Origin: Cryptomeria japonica
Lineage: Eukaryota; Streptophyta; Pinopsida; Cupressales; Cupressaceae
Length of the DNA stretch: 64,000 nucleotides
Reading direction: 5' to 3'
NCBI RefSeq assembly: GCF_030272615.1
Contig: NC_081412.1
Span: forward strand, 144,002,247 to 144,066,246
A program made the translations under genes and the position numbers. Below the pieces are notes generated by a model. It was not told the DNA's origin. It made no database searches and was given only the letters and a program-made list of their open reading frames with translations. This document shows, piece after piece, positions 49,141-60,951 of this stretch; positions within the stretch are counted from its first letter, which is position 1, and each line of letters opens with the position of its first letter.

Positions 49141-49468
49141 TATTGGCATTTTGGCATTAAGTTGTCATTGATGTCAACCAACATGATGGCAATTCACATA
49201 AGAGTGAGTAGACAGAATGAAAGCTTACCAATAAGGCATAAACTGGGATGAAGGTTGTGTGTGTGTGTTAACATGTTGAGCAATGAATCGGTCTGGAGGT
49301 TAGCCACATGTTTATGATAAAGAGGCAGAACATTAAAGTTATCACAAACCACTGGAGGTGAATATGTGTTATCGGTATAGTGTGCACTGTCGGTTAGCAG
49401 AAGAAGAAGGCCTTATCGATAAAGGCATGTACCGGTATGATTTTGCTGAATGTTCAAGTTTGAACCGA
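49141..49468 (+). repeat. Copia5 5' LTR fragment
   Basis: It matches 55677-56008 up to TTTGAAC(C/T)GA, then changes directly into gag coding sequence. It starts TATTGGCATTTTGG, TG probably having become TA. A short (GT)n lies at 49257-49269. Confidence 0.8.
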
Positions 49469-50234
49469 CTGCAAAGGCCAAACATGCTATTTTGAGCGAA
49501 TTGTTTGATAATGAATTTGTCAAAGCCATGCACTGTGTTTCAGAAAAGGAGACTTGGGATAAATTACAAAGGCTATTTGAAGGAGATGCAAAATTCAAAG
49601 AAGCCAAGCTGCAAGCACTAAGGGGCCAACTTGAAAGCATCAAAATGAAAGATGATGAAAATATTGCACACTATCTTCACATATTTGATGAAACTGTGAA
49701 CACTATCAGAGGACTTGGAGAAGAGATTGCAAATGAGATTTTTGTCAAGAAGGTACTTAGATTTCTCACACCCAAGTATGATACTAAGGTGGCCGCCATA
49801 GAAGAAGCCAAGGATCTGAAGACTTTTACAATGGATGAGTTATTTGGTTCACTAACAGCCTATGAGATGAGAATAGTCAATGATACTTCCTCAAGGAAAG
49901 AAGCAACATTCAACATCACCAAAAAGGGCAAAGAAGCAACTACTCATAAAGAATCTTGTGAAGACTCTGATGCAAAAGTAGAAAAATTTGTCAGGAAGCT
50001 AAAAAGACGATCTGACCAGTATAAAGGAAAGCTACCACTTAAATGTTTCAACTATGGGAAGGTCAGACACTTTGCTGCTAATTGTCCTCACAAAGAAATT
50101 GGTGGAGATGAGTCAAGAGAGTTCAGAAAATTTGTCGGCAAAGATAGAGAAATAAATGACTACCGGAAAGGAAGGAGAGGCTACCAGAATCAAAAAATTC
50201 TATATACTATTGAGGATGATACAATAGATGAATA
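49469..50234 (+). pseudogene. Copia5 gag core, N-terminus deleted
   Basis: The open frame can be read from an ATG at 49450, but its first residues come from LTR sequence. Real gag begins about AKAKHAILSELF near 49470. It matches the copia gag domain (KETWDKLQRLFEGD, then EEIANEIFVKKVLR). The knuckle CFNYGKVRHFAANC has its second Cys changed to Tyr. It stops at 50235 (TAA). The same frame goes on into the next piece. Confidence 0.75.
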
Positions 50235-50286
50235 AAATGCATCAGAGGATGATTACCATGAGAATGATAGAAAATTTACTCTCTTC

Positions 50287-51540
50287 ATGGAACTTGGTGA
50301 ACCAGTTGATGAAGATGAGGAAGAGGAGGACATTGAGGTTGAAGTGGACTTGGAGCGTGAGCTTATCAGTTCTCTTGAGGAATTGAGAAAAACAAGAAGA
50401 GAACTCAAAAAGGTCAAGCTTGCTACAGTAAATGAACAAGATCTCTTGAAGCAGTCCCTGGATGAGTCCGATCAAGTTATAGCTAACTTGAAATTGCAAT
50501 TGGAAGAAACTAAGAGGATATGTGAAGCTACATCCTCTGATCTGACAAAGAAGGAAAAGGATCATCAAGAGTTGGAAGCAAATATAGTGAAGCTCATAAA
50601 GGAGCTTGAAGAAAGTAAGGAAGAAATAAAAATAAGGAGTAAACATGAAGACAACACCGAGGCCTTAGACAAAATGCTGAGCAAACATAAGCAATCCAAA
50701 GACATTGGTGGTTTAGGCTTTGAAGTAGGTCAAAGTTCAACCCAAAAAGATAAATCTAGCAAAGAAATAAAGTTCGCCTCTTCTTTTGAAGGTGAAGAAA
50801 AGAAGACATTCACTGTAGGCAAGGATACCGGTAAAAAGACATATGCAGATGTTGTTGGAAATCGCCACTCAAATCAATATACATCAATGAACCGGAAGCT
50901 ACACTTCTTGTATCAACATGTGGATCCAAGGAGAAATGCAAGGGTTTATCATGAAGGTTTCACCAGATCCAAAAACATGAAGAGAAGACCCTCGATGAGG
51001 CAGTCCCATTCAGGACCAAGGCTACCTAACCGGTATGTTTCAAACTTTCATGGTTTCTATTACTGGTGTAACAAATTTGGGCATAGAATGGCTGACTGTA
51101 GATTAATCAATAAGCCCCCTATGTGTTATGAAAGTAGAAATCTATTTAATTCACTCTATGATATGAATGTGGTATGCTATTAGTGCAATGGATACGGTCA
51201 TAAGAGTTTTGAATGTAGGAAGAATAAACCGGTTTCCCAAAATAATTTTAGGGATGTTCCCTTATATGAAGATGTAAAATGCTATAACTGTCAAGAGTTT
51301 GGACACATAGCAAAGTTGTGTAAAAACTGGAAGATCAAGCAGAAGAAGACAAATCCTAATCAAGAAATGGTAACTGAATATGTGCACAATATAGAAACTG
51401 ACAAGAAGAAGGAAACGAAACTGGTATGGATTAAGAAAGAAAAGGAAAAGGCAGAATCAAGTCTCATAGTATAGACTGCCTTATATGCTGAAAGAAAAAA
51501 ACTATGGGTTGTAGATAGTGGTTGCTCAAACCACATGACT
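50287..51540 (+). pseudogene. Copia5 gag C-terminal part: acidic region, coiled coil, zinc knuckles
   Basis: Starting about MELGEPVDEDEEEED, the protein has an acidic stretch and then about 110 residues of coiled coil (50340-50660). A GLGFEVGQSS box and a basic region follow. The knuckles are CNKFGHRMADC (51069), then C.CNGYGHKSFEC after a TAG at 51181, then CYNCQEFGHIAKLC (51280). Long gags with coiled coils are typical of Sireviruses. The GFEVG box is shared with Copia3 ORF1. Another TAG (near 51472) precedes the protease. Confidence 0.65.
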
Positions 51541-53208
51541 AGTGACAAAAGGAAATTCATCAAACTTAAAGACTAGAATGGTGGTTTAGTAAGGTTTGGA
51601 GACAACTCTTCCATCAAAATAAAGGGAAAAGACACTCTAAGTATTGATGAAAAGTTGAAGTCAAATGATGTATATTATGTGGAAGGCCTCAAGAACAATC
51701 TTCTGAGTGTGAGTCAGATGTGTGACAAAGGTTACAAATTCACCTTTGACTCAACCAGTTGCCAGATAAAGAAAGATAGTACCGGTCAAGTTGTGGCAGA
51801 CGGAAAGAGAATAGATGGAAATGTTTACAATCTGAAGGAGTGCTATGAGTCCCAATGTATGTTAGGACAAGTAGATGAAAGTTAGTTGTGGCCCCAAAGA
51901 TTAGGTCACATAAACTTTGATAACCTAGTTGCAGTAAGCAAAAAGGGGTGTGTGAAAAATATTCCACCCATCATCAAACCAGTAAGCATATTTTGTGATG
52001 AATGTGTGAAAGGTAAGCAAACTAAAGTAAGCTTCATGACAAAAGAGCCCAACACCTCAAGACCACTTGAAATTGTGCATACATATCTATGTGGTCCAAC
52101 TAGGATAAGAGCACTTGTAGGTGAAAGATACTTTATGCTCTTCATTGATGATTACGCAAGAATGACATGGGTCACCTTCCTGCAAGATAAATCACAAGCA
52201 TTTGAAAGATTCAAGATCTTTAGGAAAATGGTGGAGAAAGAAAGTGGGTGCAGGTTAAAATGCCTAAGATCAGACTGGGGTGGAGAGTTTACTTCAAATA
52301 AGTTTGAAGATTATTGTGAAAAGCATGGAATTAGAAGGCAATAGTTAGCTCCTAGGACACCATAGCAAAATGGTGTGGTAGAAAGGAAGAATAGGATAGT
52401 CAAGGAGATGGCCAGAACCATGTTAAATGAGGCTAGACTGTCGTACACATATTGGAAGGAAGTTGTTCATACTACTACATATACTTTGAACCAGGTTCAA
52501 TTAAGAACAAACAACAGAATGACACCTTATGAGTTGTGGTATGACCGGAAGCCTTCGGTCAAATACTTCAAAGTATTTGGAAGCAAGTGCTTTATCAAGA
52601 AAGATATGGATTCTCTAGGAAGTTTTGACTCCATGAGTGATGAAGGAATCTTCCTTGGTTACTCATCTAACAGTAAGGCCTACAAATGCTATAACAAAAG
52701 ACTAAGAAGAGTCATTGATAGTGTGCATGTAAAAGTTGATGAGGATATGCACAAAGGATGTCAACCACAGATCAACCGGTATGACAACTCCAATGATGAA
52801 GATGATGAATCTCAGTTAGACATTGAACTGGAAGAGCAAATTTTGGGAAATAAGAGTGATGGTGTGCATACTAGAAGAAGACTTGCTTGGAATGATAAAC
52901 AAGTCAACCTCTACCTCATGATTGAAGTTGAACCCAAAACATTCAATGAGGCCAGCAAAAGATAAGAATGGATGGATGCCACGGAAGAAGAACTGCAACA
53001 AATTGAGAAGAACAAGACTTGGGAATTAGTCCCTACACCGGAAGACAAGAACATCATTGGCACTAAATGGGTCTACCAGAACAAGATGAATGAAGAAGGT
53101 AAGATTGTTAGGCATAAAGCTAGACTAGTGTGTAAAGGATACTCTCAAGTAGAGGGGATTGACTTTGAAGAAACATTTGCACTGGTAGCTAGATTAAAAG
53201 TAATTAGA
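51481..53208 (+). pseudogene. Copia5 protease, integrase and RT N-terminal part
   Basis: The protease has LWVVDSGCSNHMTSDK near 51500, with the active site intact. Integrase spans about 51880-52450: the usual D,D,E reads HTYLCG (first Asp now Tyr), RSDWGGEF and VVERKN. The GKQ-type GAG-pre-integrase part is present. RT starts at [20 protein letters not shown] (about 53010) and breaks after VARL at about 53205. Stops at 51574, 51883, 52342, 52363 and 52963 are mostly TAG at places where relatives have Trp or Gln. The whole stretch is in one frame. Confidence 0.8.
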
Positions 53209-54240
53209 ATTCTTCACTTTGTTTTTCCCCAGTCTAAGTTTTTGGCGGGCCCAGTTGTTTTCACCTTTTATCCAATAGCATGGGGCACGTAGGACATTTG
53301 GCAGCACGACGTTGCTCCCTCGGTTCATTTTTGGCGTCTAGTTTTCAAAGAAGCACAATAATGATGAATGGCAATGTGTGCTGACTGTTTTTGGCGAGCC
53401 CACCCGTTAGCACAGTATGCGAGCGGTTTCTCGCATTTGTGTCTTTTTCAGTAGCCTGTTCGTAGTTGGAAGAATATTTTCAGTTCGTGGTAGTATGCGG
53501 ACTATTGTGAGCGAAAAATGGAATTTCAGGGGCCATTTTGTTGGGTGTGACCTCTGTAGCGACACGACATGTTTTTCTGTTCAAGGGGGTTATGCCATTT
53601 TGGCGTTTTGGGGGAGTTGTTTTTAGGGGCTGTGAGCTCTTTAAATGTTGTTTTTCCCCTTCTGAGAGGGGGTTCAGGACTTTTTAAAAGAAAGACAATT
53701 AAGTTTTCTAAGTAGGAATCTTTCTTTCCAGTCTTTAAAAACTATTGTGGTTCTACTTGAGGAAGGTTATTCAAATTGTGCCTGCGGCCTTTATGATGCA
53801 TCTTTCAGTATGCCTTTGATGGTATTTTTTGTGTCATTGTGTTAAAGTCCCCATAACTTTGGGAATATATCCATCTAAGATTTTGTCAATTGAACCATGT
53901 CTCGTACTTGTTATCTAGTGAATGCATGATGAATATTTCCTTATGTTGCAGATAGATTTGATTGTAACTTTTGATTATGTTCTTGATCCGGACCTGTAGA
54001 TTGTTGAATGGGCTTATAGAAGTCATATGTTTCTTGATTTTTGTATGTTCATTATCTTTTAATGATCTGGTGTATCACCTCAGTAGTTTAGTGTTACTAC
54101 TTTAAGGGTGTTTGTTTTCTTTCCCTTTTCTCAAAACCCAAGGAAGAGTCGGCTTCTTAATCCCGGAGGTCATTCAGTGTAACCTGCGCAAATTGATCCC
54201 CCAACACTGAATTTCCCATAAGGTTGTTTGTTTCCAAAGC
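53209..54240. other. unidentified ~1 kb insertion in Copia5 RT
   Basis: The RT reading breaks between GCTAGATTA and GAGTCAACAAGAATG. TTA is present at both edges, compatible with a 3-bp duplication. The insert is less AT-rich than its surroundings. Its left part has four TTTTGGCG boxes (53239, 53328, 53388, 53598), GGGCCCA and a CCAAT box, so it looks like a promoter. A TATGTTGCAG splice-acceptor-like site lies near 53945. No long coding frame or terminal inverted repeat is evident. It may be a captured gene 5' region, or an unknown LTR or other transposon. Confidence 0.45.
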
Positions 54241-55480
54241 AAAATTTAGAGTCAACAAGAATGTTTCTGGCCTACTCTATCTACAAGGGTTATAAAGTAT
54301 ACCAAATTGATGTAAAATTTGCCTTCCTAAATGGAAATTTGGAAGAAGAAGTGTACATGGAGCAACCAGAAGGGTTTCTATTGCGTGATGATGAGACATT
54401 TGTGTGTCGGTTGAAGAAGGCCTTGTATGGTCTAAAGCAAGCTCCTAGAGCATGGTACTCAAGATTAGATCAGTATCTGAAGGAGCAGGAATTCAAAAAG
54501 GGAAGTGTTGATAGCAATTTGGACATAAAGAAAGATGGGAACCACATGATCATTGTGGTTGTGTATATAGATGACATTATCTTTGGAGGCAACAAGGACG
54601 CCCTCTACAAAGAATTTGCTGATCAGATGCAGTCAGATTTTGAGATGTCAATGCTTGGTGAATTGACTTACTTCCTTGGTTTGCAGATATTACAACAAGA
54701 TAAAGGAATCTTTATCTCACAAATCAAGTATGCAAAGGAGATGTTGAAGAAATTCCAACTAGAAGATTGTAAACCGGTAAGTACCCCCATGGTGACCGAA
54801 AGAAAATTGAGCAAGAATGATAAATCACCGATGGTGGATCAAACTCTGTATAGATCCATGATAGGTAGTCTACTGTATCTAACTGCTTCAAGACCGGATA
54901 TAGTTCAAGCAGTATGCATGGTGGCTAGATTCCAAGCTGCACCAAAGCAGTCACATATGAATGTTCTTAGCAGAATCTTTAGGTACCTACAAGGGATGCT
55001 CAACTATGGTTTTTGGTATCCTAAATAAGGAGATTTTATCTTGGAAGCATACATTGATGTTGATTGGGCAGGTTGCATTGATGATTGAAAGAGCACAAGT
55101 GGTGGTGCATTCTTTCTAGGTGATCGGTTGGTCTCATGGCATAGCAAGAAGCAGGACTCGATCTCTCTATCTACTACTGAAGTTGAATACATTGTTGATG
55201 CTAAATGCTGCTCTCAGGTGCTTTGGATGAAACAAACTCTCAAAGACATACAGGTGGACATCATTGATCCTATTCTCATCTAGTGTGACAATTCGAGTGT
55301 AATCAACATAGCAAAGAATCCAGTCATGCATTCCAGAACAAATCACATTGCTATCAAGTATCACTTTATCAGAGAGAAGGTTGAAGGACAAGAGGTAAGG
55401 ATGGATTATGTTCCTATTGGAGAACAAGTAGCAGACATTTTCACCAAACCATTACCGGTAAGCACTTTTGAGTACCTCTG
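54241..55480 (+). pseudogene. Copia5 RT C-terminal part and RNase H
   Basis: It resumes at ESTRMFLAYSIYKGYKV (about 54248). RT keeps YIDDIIFGG (about 54568), and the following 150 residues are intact. RNase H starts near 55035 (AYIDVDWAG; TDADWAG is usual), has SLSTTEVEYI and ends with the QVADIFTKPLP box. Stops lie at 55026, 55086 and 55281. The 266-codon open part (54228-55028) is the best preserved in this element. Confidence 0.85.
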
Positions 55481-55676
55481 ACACAAGTTGGTAGTTGTGT
55501 CATCTGTCTAGGAAGGCTTTATGTGGTTCAGGGGGAGTTGATAGCTGTCAAAGGGGGAGCTTGGTATGGATCTAAGGGGGAGTGTATAGTACCCTTTGTC
55601 ATTGTGTGAAAGGGGGAGAAATGTATCGGTATGAAGTGTCTTGCGAGAAGTTGACATCAATGCCAAAGGGGGAGAT
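55481..55676 (+). other. Copia5 polypurine tract array
   Basis: Five A(A)GGGGGAG tracts occur near 55530, 55548, 55571, 55610 and 55666. The last (CAAAGGGGGAGAT) abuts the 3' LTR. Multiple tracts here are a Sirevirus hallmark (established for that group). Confidence 0.8.
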
Positions 55677-57240
55677 TATTGGAATTTTGGCATTAAGTTG
55701 TCATTGATGTCAACCAACATGATGGCAATTCACATAAGAGTGAGCAGATAGAATGAAAGCTTACCGGTAAGGCATAAACTGGGGTGAAGGTTGTATGTGT
55801 GTTAACATGTTGAGTAATGAACTGGTCTGGAGGTTAGCTGCCTATTTATGATGAAGAGGCAAAATGTTAAAGTTATCACAAACCACTGGAGGTAAAGATG
55901 TGTCATCGGTATAGTATGCACTGCCGGTTAGTAGAAGAAGAAGGCCTTACCCATAAAGGCATGTACTGTTATGAGTTTGTTGAATGTTCAAGTTTGAACT
56001 GATTGTGTATTGGTGAGCGGAGTGATTGATCATGGTGACTCCATGTGGAGCCGAGGTGGAAAATGTGCAGAGGTTGATAAAGCCACCATCAACACGGTTG
56101 GTGAAACTATTAGTCAACATAAATGAAACAACCATAAATCACGGGATTGCAACTGACTAATGTAGATCAAGGAAGAAAGGATGAAAAAGGAAGATCGGGG
56201 AGTAGTTGGCGCCTAGATCAATGCAAACAAAATTTGATTGCAAGAAGACCTCGAAAAGGAAACAGCTGAAGGGTTTTATGAGCCGACAAAATTCAAGGTA
56301 GGAAATCCTGTACGTGATTGCTATCTTTAGCAAGTATGCTTTGGGTAATGGGAAATGTGAATAGGTGCATCCCGTGAGTACAGGGGATCGATCCATAATA
56401 GAATGGATTGGATATCATGCAGATTGTTTTGGGAAAAGGAAACCCTAACCACTCTTATTTTGAATTGCTTTTTGGTGGGAAACCACAGGATAAAGAGGAG
56501 GGCTCGAGAGAGAAAGTTGATGTTGTGGAGAAGAGGAAGATAAAAGAGAGATCAAGTGAAAGAGAAAAATTGTTAGCCTTAGAAATTATTCTAAGAGAGT
56601 TACAGAGTAAGTGAGCAAGCATACCGGTGAGATGTTTCTACCAACATAACTGTAGTTTCACAATTAAGCTAAACCAGTAAGGTGTGGTAGAGCAGGCAGC
56701 ATCCAAGTGTGACACGGTGTGTTGAGAGACTATGAGAGAGAGAGAGAGATAAAAGAGGCTGAGAATAAGAGAAATAAATCTCACAATGACTAGTGTGAGA
56801 TTCAATGGAGGAGAAAAGATTGTCAACCGGCAGTAGGATATTTAATCAAGAGTTACAAAATTCAAATGCAACAAGAAGCCTTAACTATATTCAAATTGTA
56901 TTTCAATATACATCACCAAGTTAGAGCTTGGTGTAGGGGTCGGTGCTCCTTGGGTTGGTGTCGTAAACTTTGTAATTCAATGTTTTACCTGTGAGGCTGG
57001 ATTGGAGCAATAGCCTCCTACAGCTTTTCTCACTGAGGTTTTTCCCACATTGGGTTTTCTTTGTACATTTGGTGGTGTGAGTTGTATTTGTGTGATTGAT
57101 CTCTTTGTCTTTCCTTCTTGCTTTACCAATTTGATTGTTTAAGTGCTTAAGTGGTTAACTGGTATTCTGAAGTTGCTTTGAAAGTCATAATTTAGGAACC
57201 ACTGATTCACCCCCCTCTTGGTGGTACTTTGTGTTTGACA
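55677..57240 (+). repeat. Copia5 3' LTR
   Basis: It is about 1.56 kb, from TATTGGAATTTTGG to GTGTTTGACA. It holds a (GA)n run at 56734-56749 and ends with the conserved U5 block ACCACTGATTCACCCCCC with stem ACCAC/GTGGT (57198-57225). The 68-codon frame at 56408-56614 is rich in Lys/Glu and is not a supported gene. Confidence 0.8.
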
Positions 57241-58807
57241 TATACATATTCTAGATGTTTCTTTTTTAGGTGATCCATGAGAAAAAGAGTGAGAGAGGAC
57301 ATGGATACACATTCTATATGTGTTTGTCTAGGTGATCCATGTTGAGGATGAGAGTAGAAATAGTCTAGCTATATTTTGTTGGTTCCACTCACCTTATTAT
57401 GTGTGCATGTGATGTATAGTTTCAAGTATTAAGCATTCTGTATAAGAATTTATTTTCTCTATTTTTGAGCATGCAACAACCTCTATAAGACATGAAATGA
57501 AAATTAAAATATGTGTCTGGTATCGGGAACATCTCATGTACGTTTTTTTGCTCTGGTTTTGAGAATGTGTAACCCTATGTAGGACAACTATATATCCGGT
57601 TTCAAGGACATATCATGTAAGAGTTTGTTTGCTCTAGTTTTGAGAATGTGCATCCTACACGACATATATCAATGTTGTGTTTAATTTCAAGCATGAAGCA
57701 TCTCATGTAAGAGTTTGTTTGCTCTAGTTTTGAGAATGAACACCCCATTTAAGACATGCAAAAATATAGTACAAGGAGAGCGATATGTATGCTCCAGATG
57801 TCAACATAGCCCTATGTTGATGTCTTAAAGAAGCTAGAAACAAGGGTACCCATCTTCAACACCAAGGAGATATCTTTTTAGGCAACAATGTTCATAAATC
57901 CAAGCTAAAGAGGAAATACTCTTACAAGCAAGAATAATATAGTTGAAAAAGAGATATCTTGCAACAAGTGTAAAGAGGATGCTTGGAGGAGAAGAGATAT
58001 TTTCTCAAAAACATCTACCTCCAAGAGGAGTTTCTTGAACAAACATAAAATATTCTACCAAAAGAAAGGAAGGGAACACGAATGCATACCTTTCCCCTAT
58101 TGCTAGGTGAAAGGGATTCTTGATGAAGGATGACACACTTTTGAACCAAAGTGAAGGGTTTGTTTATAATAGATATACATCACCAAGTGAAAGAGAGGTT
58201 GTACTCAAAGATACACACCTCTTTCATAAGAGAGAATCCTTGAGCAAACAAACAACTTCACACAAAGAATGACATTGTATCGTAAGCAAACACAACTCCA
58301 TAAAGGAAAAGTGGATCCTTAGAAAGGATAGGATATATCAATGCCTCCTAAGGGACAATGAGAAGGATTACAAAACCTCTAAGGAGAGATTATACATAAG
58401 AAAATTCACAATGTACTCACATAAAGGAATATTCAATGCAAGACAAGAAATCAATATATCTAAAATGCAACTCTAAAAAAGAGGTAATCTTCAAAGAGAG
58501 GAAGAGATTAAGCTGAAGGATCACAAAATCCCCTAAGGAGAGATTAATCATAAGAGACATAACATTTCATGCAAGAAAGGACATTAAGTTAAGAAGAATA
58601 CAACCCCTAAACAAAATAGTGAAACCTTATAGAGAGAAGAAATAGGATAATATTCTTGTCCCCCAAGCATAGAGGCAATAATGAATTATGTTGGTGCCCC
58701 AAAATGATTGTTATTGATAAAGCATCACCTCTTGTGAAAAATATCCCCCAATTAAGTTAACTACTACTGCCATAGGGTGAGGAGCAACATGGAGGGTGAA
58801 TGGAGTG
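57241..58807 (-). other. element C non-coding 3' region with degenerate tandem repeats
   Basis: No coding frame is supported here. At 57420-57760 a repeat of about 80-90 bases occurs about four times, with core TTTG(C)TCT(A/G)(G)TTTTGAGAATG at 57546, 57627 and 57717 and a weaker copy near 57450. The rest is purine-rich (AAGAGG, GGAGA motifs) and non-repetitive. Confidence 0.5.
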
Positions 58808-59329
58808 CTAAGGCACTAACTCTTCTCTAAGGAAGAGTGCAATATCAATTGTAAGAGTTGTGTGAGCTCTATCATATTGGTCTTGAACAGATGTTTTAAA
58901 TACTTTACATTTTCCAACAGAATGAGAACAACTATGTTGAAAAAGACAATGTGCATCACCTTCCTTATGCTTATAATTGTAATTAATTATACTGAAAGGA
59001 AATACAACATCCTTATCACACTTCAATCTCCAAAAGATTATAGTAGCTATTCTCTCTTGGTCATCAATGGGATTAGGTCTTGTCTATTGTGATGTAGGAC
59101 AAGGGTTGTTAGAAGAAGATGGATTATCATCTATGATTTTAATAGTTCAATTATTGACTAGTTCTTGCATACTTTTTTGAAAATCCAGACAATCATTAGT
59201 GTGATGGTCATGAGTTTGATGATATGAACAAAAATGAGTGTTTGAAGAAGAAGCACCTTTTGTTGGACGATAGGTTCTATGTCTTGCAAGATACTCCTTA
59301 AAGTTTTGAATTATAAGGAGATCATCCAT
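58808..59329 (-). pseudogene. element C gag C-terminal motifs (broken)
   Basis: The minus frame 59329-59147 ends a gag-like region with CSYHQTHDHHTNDC, a CHHC motif typical of plant gypsy gags, followed by FQKSMQELV. A second such motif, CLFQHSCSHSVGKC, lies in the frame at 59026-58808. Stops and probable frame changes separate them. No protease motif was recognised downstream. Confidence 0.5.
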
Positions 59330-60210
59330 AGGTGAATGATGAGGATGTCCTAGACATTGGATACTAGTTTGTGTAGGAGGGTTTATAGGGACTTTGATTC
59401 CTTGTTCAAAATTTCCAAGTCCTTGTCCTCTAAAACCTTATTTTGATATTATGTTATAGCCACTCCTATAAGAATATTTTAATTGAGAAGAAGAAGGACT
59501 ATCATAATGAATTTCTTTAAAAAATTTAATGTAAGTGTATCTAGAAGGGACAAAGGGAGAAGTAGATGAAGAAGGAATATCCTTTGTAGGGAGATTCTCC
59601 TTTCTATCATCATGCATATCCTCTTTAATGGGTTGGGAAGGAAGATCCTTATCATCTAAGGCCTAATATGTACTTAATTTTATGTGGGAGATAGATCATG
59701 AATGAAATAATCTTCTCTACAAATGTTTTGATGGTTAAGATAGCTCTAGGAGAATAAGGGGGATCTAGAGAGATGGAAACACCAATATTTTGACCCTGCA
59801 CCCCTTGTGCTAGGTTGTGTATGAGAAGAAGATGGTGATATGTTGCTCTTCAATTATTATTTTCCATTAGAGATATCATTCCTAGGAGTATTAGCTCTTT
59901 CTTAATTCACATTAGATACCCTAGGAGAGGTAAAAGTATTAGGTTTTTCATTAAAATCTCCAGGATTATGATCTACAAAAACTTTTATGTGATTTACATA
60001 TGTAATGCATTTTCCTAAAAATATCACCATAAAACAACATGCATCATGGATAAAAGCTTTGAGATTTAATTGATTAATAGGAATCATTTTGGAAATTCTA
60101 AAAATGCAATATGCCAAAGTGCAATGAATGAAAAGAAGCAAAGTGAAGTGAAACAAACCATTATCCAACACATTATTATGATAAATATAAGTGAAAAGTA
60201 ATGTAACCAT
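59330..60210 (-). pseudogene. element C gag region, decayed
   Basis: Between the leader and the CHHC motifs the minus strand holds only short open pieces (60210-59902 and others). Position and low-complexity style match element A gag, but no domain is readable. The calling rests on its neighbours. Confidence 0.35.
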
Positions 60211-60951
60211 ATGTCAAATGGAAAATAAATCAGATCTATTAAGTGTCATTATGAATACCTAAGATCAGATTTGAAAATAAAAAATACAAATTATGCAACC
60301 CACAAATCAAATTAACCAAAATAAATTAGGGTTTTTATGATTTTAACCTCTAAATTTTTGTAATTTGATTAAAAATAAGATCTATGAATACAAATTTGAA
60401 AATTAAAATGCTCACAAATCATATTTGAGAACCTAAATCAGAAATAGTGGTGTAAGGAGTCAGGTTCACCAAAATGCAATGGTGAAAAATTAAGGTTTCA
60501 CCAATTAAGGTAACAATACCACTAATTTTGCTTAAATAACCATTACATTGAAAGAGGGACAAACCTAATAGATCTAGGCTTAATCCCTATAGGGAAAGAA
60601 GCTCTAAAATATTGATTAGGTTCCAGTTGGGGTTCGAGTTTTATTCCCTCTTTCTAAATTGAATTGTGAAAATGTTGAAATTAGGGTGAATGGGTGAATA
60701 TTGAAGAGATCGGGCATAAACAACAAGCTACAGTTGTCGTATGGAGCCACAAACCTACATCTGAGCAAAAGATGACGGTTCATATTTGTCCCAAAATTTT
60801 GGCCTAAGCTGTCGGGACCGTGGTGGTGGTCGCCATGATCCTCTAAATTTATCAACATCAAAAGGTTAACCTATGTGTCTTTGCGAATCTTATTGATCCT
60901 CTAAAATGTAGATCTATACTTATTTTTGCAGACAATGAAAAGAGGGAAAAT
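60211..60951 (-). other. element C leader
   Basis: This non-coding stretch aligns with 19916-20834 and 21530-21952. It ends in GAAAAGAGGGAAAAT before the LTR. The standard tRNA primer motif is absent at the LTR edge, so this family may use another primer or has lost it. Confidence 0.5.

Larger units (their letters stand above)
49141..57240 (+). mobile_element. Copia5: Sirevirus-like Ty1/copia element, 5' deleted
   Basis: This plus-strand element has only the first ~330 bases of its 5' LTR (49141-49468). The primer site and gag start are deleted. Then come gag, coiled coil with knuckles, protease, integrase and RT (split by 53209-54240), RNase H, five polypurine tracts and a full 3' LTR (55677-57240). 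The coding frame from 49470 to 53208 needs no frameshift. Flanks GATAT (left) and CATAT or TATAC (right, depending on the end chosen) are not a clean duplication. It lies within element C. Confidence 0.8.

Noticed and set aside
50242-50646. 134-codon minus-strand frame
   Set aside because: It is antisense to the acidic/coiled-coil part of the Copia5 gag.
56408-56614. 68-codon Lys/Glu-rich frame
   Set aside because: It lies inside the Copia5 3' LTR with no partner or domain; the composition is explained by a purine-rich tract.
57420-57760. Possible CRISPR-like array
   Set aside because: Units are degenerate and tandem without unique spacers, and the context is a plant retroelement.
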